Assembly (NCBI RefSeq): GCF_033807715.1
Contig: NC_084591.1
Location: 46,089,868-46,153,867 of the forward strand
Source: Cololabis saira
Taxonomy: Eukaryota; Chordata; Actinopteri; Beloniformes; Belonidae
DNA length: 64,000 nt
Direction of reading: 5' to 3'
The first letter of the stretch is position 1; the number at the start of each line of letters is the position of its first letter. This document shows, piece after piece, positions 52,301 to 61,300 of the stretch. The position numbers and the translations under genes were made by a program. The notes under the pieces were generated by a model that saw only the letters and a list, made by a program, of their open reading frames with translations, was not told where the DNA came from and did not search any database.

Positions 52301-55300
52301 GCCGTAGTTTTCCTCCATGATCTTCTGTTTCTCAGAGTCCAGGATGGCACAGCAGACCAACAGGTGGAAGTTCTGACAGGGCAGCCCGGTCCACATGACC
52401 TGAGAATAGCAAACGAAGCAGGTCGGACTCAGGAGGACTCAAAAACAGACTTTCATTATCAAAAATAATGCTTGACTTCCTGCAGAGTCCGGTTTACTGC
52501 TATCAGACGCACATGCATGCACACACACACTGACAGGGATCATACAGACTGGACGGCAAGATAAGGCTATTTATTTGTGCAGCACATTTCATGTACAAGA
52601 CAGTTCACAGTGCTTAACATAAAGACATTTTAAAAAATGCTTCAAAAAGTAAAAGACAGACAGACTTCAGTTTAAAATAATTAAACAAATAAGATGCAAG
52701 AAATAAAGGTTGCAGTGCATTGTGGGAGATTCCTGAAATGCAGCAGTAAATAAAAAGGTTTTCAACCTCGACTTAAAGCAAGTGAGAGTCTCAGCCGCCC
52801 TGATGCATTCTGGGAGTTTGTTCCACAGGTGAAGAGCATAAAAGCTGAAAGCCGCCTCACCGTGTTTGGTTCTAACTCTGGTACAGAAAGTAGGCGTGGC
52901 CCTGACGACCTGAGGGTTCTGGTTGGTTCATCATGGACCAGATCAGATGGATTTTGGTCCGAGATTCAGAGATTTATAAACCAACAGCAGGATTTAACAT
53001 CTGTTCTGGGACAGACAGGAAGCTGGTGGAGAAATCTAAGAACTGGACTGATATGGACAGTTCTTTAATCCTCCATGTTCTTTAGCAACAGGAGACTCAC
53101 TACCGTCTTCATGTGGCTGGTAAAGTTCAGGTCTGAGTCCAGAACCAGTCCCAGGTTCCTGGCTCGGTTCTTGGGTTTTATCTTCACTGCTTGAAGCTGA
53201 GAGTGCTGATGTTTAATCTTTCTTCTTTGGCTCCAAACACTTTTATTTCTGTTTTGTCTTCATTTAACTGAAGAAGATTCTGGCACATCCTCTCTTTAAT
53301 TTGATCAATATTTGAATTGGATTATAGTCTCCTGGTGTGGTGGTTATATAGATTTGTCATCCGAGTAGTTATGGTAAGACAAGTTGTTTTTTTTTTCCCT
53401 CATAATTTGAGCAAGTGGGACGATATAGATGTAAAACAGATGCCCCAGAACTGAACCTTGAGGAACTCCACATCTTATTTTTGTTAGCAAAAAAAGTATT
53501 TAGTCAGACACCAGTTGTGCAAGTTCTCCCACTTAAAAAGATGAGATATACCTGTCACTTCCATTACAGGTAGATCTCAACTATGAGAGACAAAATGAAA
53601 AAAGAAAATCCAGAAAATCTCATTGTCTGATTTTTAAAGAATGTATTTACAAATTATAGTGGAAAATAAGTATTTGGTCAATAACAAAAGTTCATCTCAA
53701 TACTTTGTTTTCTCAAAACTTTTCTAAAAAAGTCAAATACAATCATGGTATATTTCAACACCTTCTGTTCAAAGCTGCAGAAAAACAAGAGAAGGCATGT
53801 AAGTGGAGGCAAAGCAAAGAGCAAACACTGCAGCATGCAGACATTACTGACCTCCCAGAGCCGCAGGACGTCCTGGAAGCTGAGCTCCCTCTTAAACCTG
53901 ATCAGCAGCCAGCGGAAGCAGAAGTAAAGGTAACCCGAGTCCTGAGACTCTGAAAGACAGACACACAGACGACCAATCAGTGTCAAGAGCCTCACACAAA
54001 ACAGAATGATGAAAGTCTTGAAATGAGCTGCAAGTTTGTGCTTCAGTAAAGACAAATCTGGGTCCCTGCTTAGGTGACAACCCACTAAAGTTGGCTGAGT
54101 CAATTCAACTTAAGATGCTTAATGCAGTGCTGTTTTGTAGCTAATTGACACCCAAATCAGAAGTTATAAGCCACAACTGTCAGTGTTATTTAGAAATCCT
54201 TACGTTTACTGTGATGGATGAGTGATGTTCAGACTCCTCCAGGCTGCTGGAGGTATCACATACTGACATCTATAATTACCTCACTGAATGTCCGGTATTT
54301 CCGCCACTGTCCTTAGACGACTGACTTTTAACATCAAACATCACTGAAAAGATTAGCATAAATGGATGGACGAATGGCTGGCTGGCTCTCAGTTTCCAAC
54401 AGCTTTCCATTCTCTCTCCACAAATCTCTCCTTTACTGTCCTGTTTAGTTCAACAGAAATATAATATTTTGCTGCTTTTGGTACAAAACATGTTGGCAGA
54501 GTAGGATTAGACATTCATAGTTTAATTCAGAATAAAGCTGAAGTGTGGATTCTATTGCTCACACTGACAGATGGGGCTTGTACACTGCAAAAACTAAACA
54601 TCTTAACAAGAATATTTGTCTTATTTCTAGTTAAAATGTCTCATTTTTAGTAAAAAAAATCTCATTACACTTAAAACAAGACTCATAACTGAAAAAAAAA
54701 CAACAATTTTCACCGGTTTCAAGTAGATTTTTTTGCTTGTAATGAGAAGATAAATCTTGTCCCACTGGCAGATTTTTCTACTTATTTCAAGTGAAAATTT
54801 ACTTGAAACAGGTGAAAATTGTCAAATAAGTTATTTTCCTGGTAATGACTCTTGTTTTAAGTGTAATGAGATTTTTTGACTAAAAATTAGACATTTTAAC
54901 TAGAAATAAGACAAATATTCCAGTAACTAGTTATTTAAAAAAAAAAGTTTAATTTATTCTATTGAACCACAAATAAAAAAAAAAAATAATGTTTGATTTT
55001 CATTAATCAGTGTTCAGTAAATTATTATTTATCACTTTTGTCAATTTCAAGTTACTTCAGTGACCATTGTTATTTTTTATTTCCACCAAATGTGTGTGTG
55101 TGTGTAACTGTTGCTCATCTGTGTGTGACAGTCAGGTGTGACATGAAAACGTGCTGGTACCCAGGTAGTTGGAGAAGGCCAGGTCAAGCAGTCTGAGCAG
55201 TGTACTGAGTTGGATCAACTGAGTCTTCATGCCCTGCATCTGCTCCTCGAAATTCTGGTGCTGCAACACAGACATTGCACTGACTTCAATTCAAATTGTA

Positions 55301-58300
55301 TTTATATAGCCAAACAGCGGCAAAGGGAAAAACTCCCCTTTAGGAGGGAAGAAACCTTGAGCAGGACCTGGATCACGAGGGGGGGGGGGGGGGGGGGGGG
55401 CTCCTGCCGAAGGCCAGACTGGGCAGAGCAGGAAAAGAGTAAACAGACTGAGAGAATGATGAACAGAGAAAGGAGAGACACAGACACAATGGCTAACTGG
55501 TGCACTACAGGGGCGACTATATAAACAGATGTAGACAGCAGACACAACAAACTACATGAACAATGGAGAACAATGATGGTTATGAGATACTTCTAATTAG
55601 TGAGGGTTGATCTGAAGAAAGGAAAGATAAGAGAAGGAGAGAAAGAGGGGTAACGGGAATCATGTTGGTGTCCCCCAAGAGCATAGGCCTATCTAGGATG
55701 AAGCTCTGTCTGAGACGAGTTTCTCTAGCCTTGTCCAGTAGCTGCAGCTATGACTAGTGACTAACACACTAGTGTTTACACTAACTAGAGGTTTACTAAC
55801 ACTAACTAGAGGTTTACTAACACTAACTAGAGGTTTACTAACACTAACTAGAGGTTTACTAACACTAACTAGAGGTTTACTAACACTAACTAGAGGTTTA
55901 CTAACACTAACTAGAGGTTTACTAACACTAACTAGAGGTTTACTAACACTAACTAGAGGTTTACTAAACACTAAATAGAGGTTTACTAACACTAACTACA
56001 GGTTTACTAACACTAGCTACAGGTTTACTAACACTAACTAGAGGTTTACTAACACTAACTAGAGGTTTACTAACACTAACTACAGGTTTACTAACACTAA
56101 CTAGAGGTTTACTAACACTAACTACAGGTTTACTAACACTAGCTACAGGTTTACTAACACTAACTAGAGGTTTACTAACACTAACTAGAGGTTTACTGAC
56201 ACTAACTACAGGTTTACTAACACTAACTAGAGGTTTACTAACACTAACTAGAGGTTTACTAACACTAACTAGAGGTTTACTAACACTAACTAGAGGTTTA
56301 CTAAAGCTAACTAGAGGTTTACTAACACTAACTAGAGGTTTACTAACACTAACTAGAGGTTTACTAACACTAACTAGAGGTTTACTACCACTAACTAGAG
56401 GTTTACTAAACACTAACTAGAGGTTTACTAACACTAACTAGAGGTTTACTAACACTAACTAGAGGTTTACTAAACACTAACTAGAGGTTTACTAACACTA
56501 ACTAGAGATTTACTAACACTAACTAGAGGTTTACTAACACTAACTAGAGGTTTACTAACACTAACTAGAGGTTTACTAAACACTAACTAGAGGTTTACTA
56601 ACACTAACTGGAGGGTTAATTACACTAACTATAGGCTTTACTAAACAGAAAGGTTTTAAGTTTAGTTTTAAAGGTGGAGGTGGTGTCAGCCTCCTTAACC
56701 CAGATTGGAAGTTGGTTCCATAGTAATGGTGCCTGATAGCAGAACGCCGCCCTCCAAATCTACATTTGGATACTCTAGGAACTACGAGTAAACCTGCACT
56801 CTGAGAACAGAGAGCTCTGACAGGAACATACGACACTATCAGGTCACGCAAATATTGCGGAGCTAAGCCGTTTTGGGCTTTATACACAAGTAATAAAATT
56901 TTAAATTGGATTCTGAATTTTACGGGTAGCCAATGGAGTGCAGTGGGAAAGTGACGTCAATGCAGACCCTCTATAAAAGAAAGAACATTTTTGAGTAATG
57001 GAGTCGGGATGGGGTAACATACACGTGGTTGATTTAGCTCTATTGACGAGTGAGGTCAGCTCAGGGAGGTCTATAGGATAGAAACGGTCTAGAGTCAAGT
57101 CAGAGCCTAGGGAAGTTGCTAAAGCTGAAGATATTCCTATATTTCATTCATTATGTACAGCTTAACCGTGACACAAACCATTACCAGTCAAGTCCTTAAC
57201 CTAACCTCATTTAGTTGCACACCTTAGCAGACAAATGTCCTGATGACTGATAGTTTCAAGTTGCTTTTAGCATGTGACAGATGAGTCTTGCAGAAGAACA
57301 TTCTGCTACTTTTCTGTCAGACAAAAAACTCTGTTGGTGAAGCTGTATACTGTACAGGCATGAAGGACCTGTTCCATTTCATATGTGTAGTGGTCAAACA
57401 TGCAGCGCACCAGATTAAACTCACCATCTGGTCCATGAAGGAGACAAAACACCAGAAAGCATCAACCTCATTCTCCATGACGAAGAGGATGGGTGACAGC
57501 AGGTCGCTCATTCCCTGAACGTAACCTGGAGGACGGAGACACAGGGGAGCACAGTCATTTACCAGCAGGGTTCTCAGCTCTGAAAACCAGGTTTGCATGA
57601 AGTTCCAGGAGGCTTTGGGGCGCTTTAGGATGAGCTGGAGATCAATGACTGCACAAATACAGACTCTCTTCCCACATCATTCTGATGTCACGTGAACTAC
57701 CAGTTTCTGGAGCTACGGAGATGTTGCAGTTTTTTTCTTCACCAACTGCTGCATTTTCAGGACATGTATGAATCCACGGCCTAAATGTCATTGTTAATGT
57801 TTTTGCATGTATCCTCTCTGATGTTTGTACACTGCACTTATATCTAAAAAAAAAAAAAAAGAACACTTAAATCACACATCAGAAAATGATTGCTTGAAAA
57901 TCTTGACTGATGTACATATTATGTTAGAAATAAAAGACCAAAATTATATATAATCATAATATATAATAATCATAACCATATTGATATTCCAAGATTTTAC
58001 TTGGCTTGATGTTGTATTGTGAAGATTAAGAGTTCCTGTATTTTCTGAACAGTTTAATGCAACAGTCTTTACATCAATATCAGTTTAATAATATAAGAAT
58101 TGTTAACTGTGTATATCAGTTCAATTATAAAAGTACTAAACGGAAAACCTCATGTTTAGAGGGACATGAGACGGACTTAATGCATGACAAATCAATAAAA
58201 GCTGTCTAACTTTGATTTGCTGGTTTTGTACAACCCAATTTACAAAAGAATTAATGTTGAATTAAAATGTTCAGGCTTTGCAGTGTAGAATACCTCCAAA

Positions 58301-61300
58301 GGTTTAAAGCTATTTGCAGAACCTGATGTTTGCAGTAGTCTGGTGCCACGTTGATGTCAAACTTGAGAAAGACCATGTGTGGTTGGGAAAACTCCCGTCT
58401 GTGATTTCTTGGAACTGAATCTCAGATCAACTCAGTCCGAAGAAATTTCATGGATGTCTCCCTGCCTGACAGGTTGCAAAACTTCCATCACTTATTAGGA
58501 ACAGAAAAACATCTAAAGTTTTAAACTGAAGAATGGTAAATGACCAAAAAACAAGTCAGGAAAATGCTGTTTTGGTTTTAAACAGGGATAAGAGCAGAGA
58601 TTATCCTCATACGCGCTCCACAAAGCAAATGCTTCTGCTGCTCAAAGCAGCATGTGGACGAGTGGACGAATGGACGCACGTCGCACACGCATTCCTCACC
58701 CAGGTCGAAGTCGTACATGCAATACGTCATCAGGATGTCGTGCAGAAGAGTCAGGCCCGGGTTGTCGATGCCCTCGTAGAACCGATTTGTTCTGTCCGTT
58801 CGGTTCACATCTTTTTCTGAAACCGGCAAACAGGACAGACATGCGTGTGACACAGAAGCTCCAACGTTGCCACAAGAAGTCAACTGCTTTTTAAACATAA
58901 TGCACGTCAAAATAGTTTTCTTCCTTATTCAGGTAAAACTGAGGCAGAATGTTCTGTTCATAGTTTGTTTCTGAGCGAACAGGCTGCTGGTTACTAGGAC
59001 TGAACTCCTCAGACAAACTCTCCTGGACTTCACAGATGCAGAACATCCAATGATGCAACTTAAAACATTTAACACAGCACAAAAGATGGGATTGTGATGC
59101 AATACTCCAATATGGTTGTACTGCTTTAAAAGGCTCATCAACGGATCAAAAGAATAAAGTGTGGCTGTGCTACAATTGTTCTTGTTGTTTAGTCAAACAA
59201 AAATGTAATCTTTTGATAAACTCATGAAGAAGATGAAGGCAGCCTGAATTAGTGATCTGCGGTCCACGTCTTCTCCCATGATGAAATAACTATTGGACTT
59301 AATCCTGGCTCTCCTAATATCCACAATCATCCCCTTTGTTTTGTTCACATTCAAGATGAGATGATTGCTCCCACACCATGATGCCAGAGAACGATCCAGC
59401 AGTTCTCTGTCCTCAGTCTCTGCTCCATCACGGATACACCCTGCAACTGCAGAGTCATCGGAGTATTTCTGAACATGATAGGATTGTGACGTGTACTGGA
59501 GGTCTGAGGTGTCCAGCATGAAGAGGAGTGGTGAGAGGACAGTCCCCTGTCAATGTTAAATAGTGTTCATAATGTGTGTGAAAATAAATAGTTTTTGTCA
59601 AGATTAGTATTTCTTACCAAGATTTTGTCGTAATAGGCGTTTTTCTTTGTTTCAGCTGGAGTTATATGACACTAGCAGAAATGTTGAGCTGAGTGAAGGA
59701 CGTTTATTCAAATATTGAATTACAAATTGTCATACATATGCTGGCCTTCAAGATAAAATGTTGTTATTTTGAATAATGAGGGACTTAGTGAAAAAGCGTT
59801 CAATCCTGCATTATGCTGCTGTTTTAAATCAAAAAGACATTAGTGGTTAAATGTGTGGTTGTAAAAGTGAGACACATACGAAGACTCTACTGTGTTCCTC
59901 ACCGATAAGACTCCTGTAGTCTCTCAGTCTGGAGTTCCTCCTCTCTTGTTCCTCACTCACTGATTTCCACTGCAGCTTCATCCTGAAGTATTCATCACTG
60001 TCAGACACAAACCACCTCCGTTAACACAGGTCTCCATGGTAACCACATCCTCTCTAACAGGCTCTGTGGATCAGTCAGGAACATGCAGGTCAATGACCTC
60101 GTGTGAACGCTGCCAGTTTAAGTCAAGTTTAACACCATGAAACTATAGTGAAGCGTACGGAAGCGTATTGCATTCACTTGAGAAAAACAAATCAGCTCTG
60201 TTTTTCTGAATTAACGAGATAATTATCTCAGAATTCCGAGAAAAGATTTAATGAAAAAAAATAAATCTGCTCTGTTTACAACCTGCTAGAAGCTCTCACG
60301 TGCTAAGTCCTGAGGTGCCTGCGCAAAGTCGACAAACTAATAACAATACCATCTATATAACTTACAGACAAGAGTATCTCCCAATGTTTCAAACACAAAG
60401 CTAAATAAAACTGGATTAAACTGGACAGGAACATGTTTGCTTCTATGAATCCAGCTTTCAAGTGAATGACAGCTTCTTGCATGTTGTGAGGTATCCGGTT
60501 AATTCAGAAAAACAGAGCAGATTTATTTTTTTCATTAAAACTTTTCTCAGAATTCTGAGATAATTAACTCGTTAATTCAGAAAAACAGAGCAGATTTTTT
60601 TTTAAATTAAAACTTTTCTCGGAATTCTGAGATAATTATCTTGTTAATTCAGAAAAACAGAGCAGATCTTTTTTTTAATTAAAACTTTTCTCAGAATTCT
60701 GAGATAATTAACTCGTTAATTCAGAAAAACAGAGTAGATTTTTTTTTCTCAAGTGAATGCAATACGCTTCCGTAGAAACGGGATAATCAATAATAAAAAT
60801 AATAAAATCAGTCCTAAATACTAATAAATCAAAACTGCAAATTAATTTCTATTCATTTGTAGAAACATTATGTCCTACATTATCATTATATTAAGGTGTC
60901 CAAGTCTAAATTAACATCTTACTTGAGTGTTATTTTTATGGATGTGGACTGTAAAATAAACTCAAACAAACCTATTTCTTTAGGCCACTGCATTTGTCAG
61001 AGGTTAAAACCCAGAACAAAACAAATAAAACAAAATGAAAACAAAATGATTTGAAAAATGCTGGCTGTGTCTGATCTGTGAGTGCTCTGAACGAATCCTA
61101 CAGCTTCTAATGAGAGGTGAGTGAATCCCTCCATGAGGTGGATGTGAGGTCACCAGCGTACGTTTTGGCTCTAAGCAGATGTTTCCTCTCCTCCAGCGTG
61201 CTGCTCCAGGGAAAATAGCCCAATAGGAACTTCCAGGCGTTCTTCCTCACGGCGTGACACAGTCCCTGCAGGTCACATGTGTTAAAACAGCCACAAAAAT

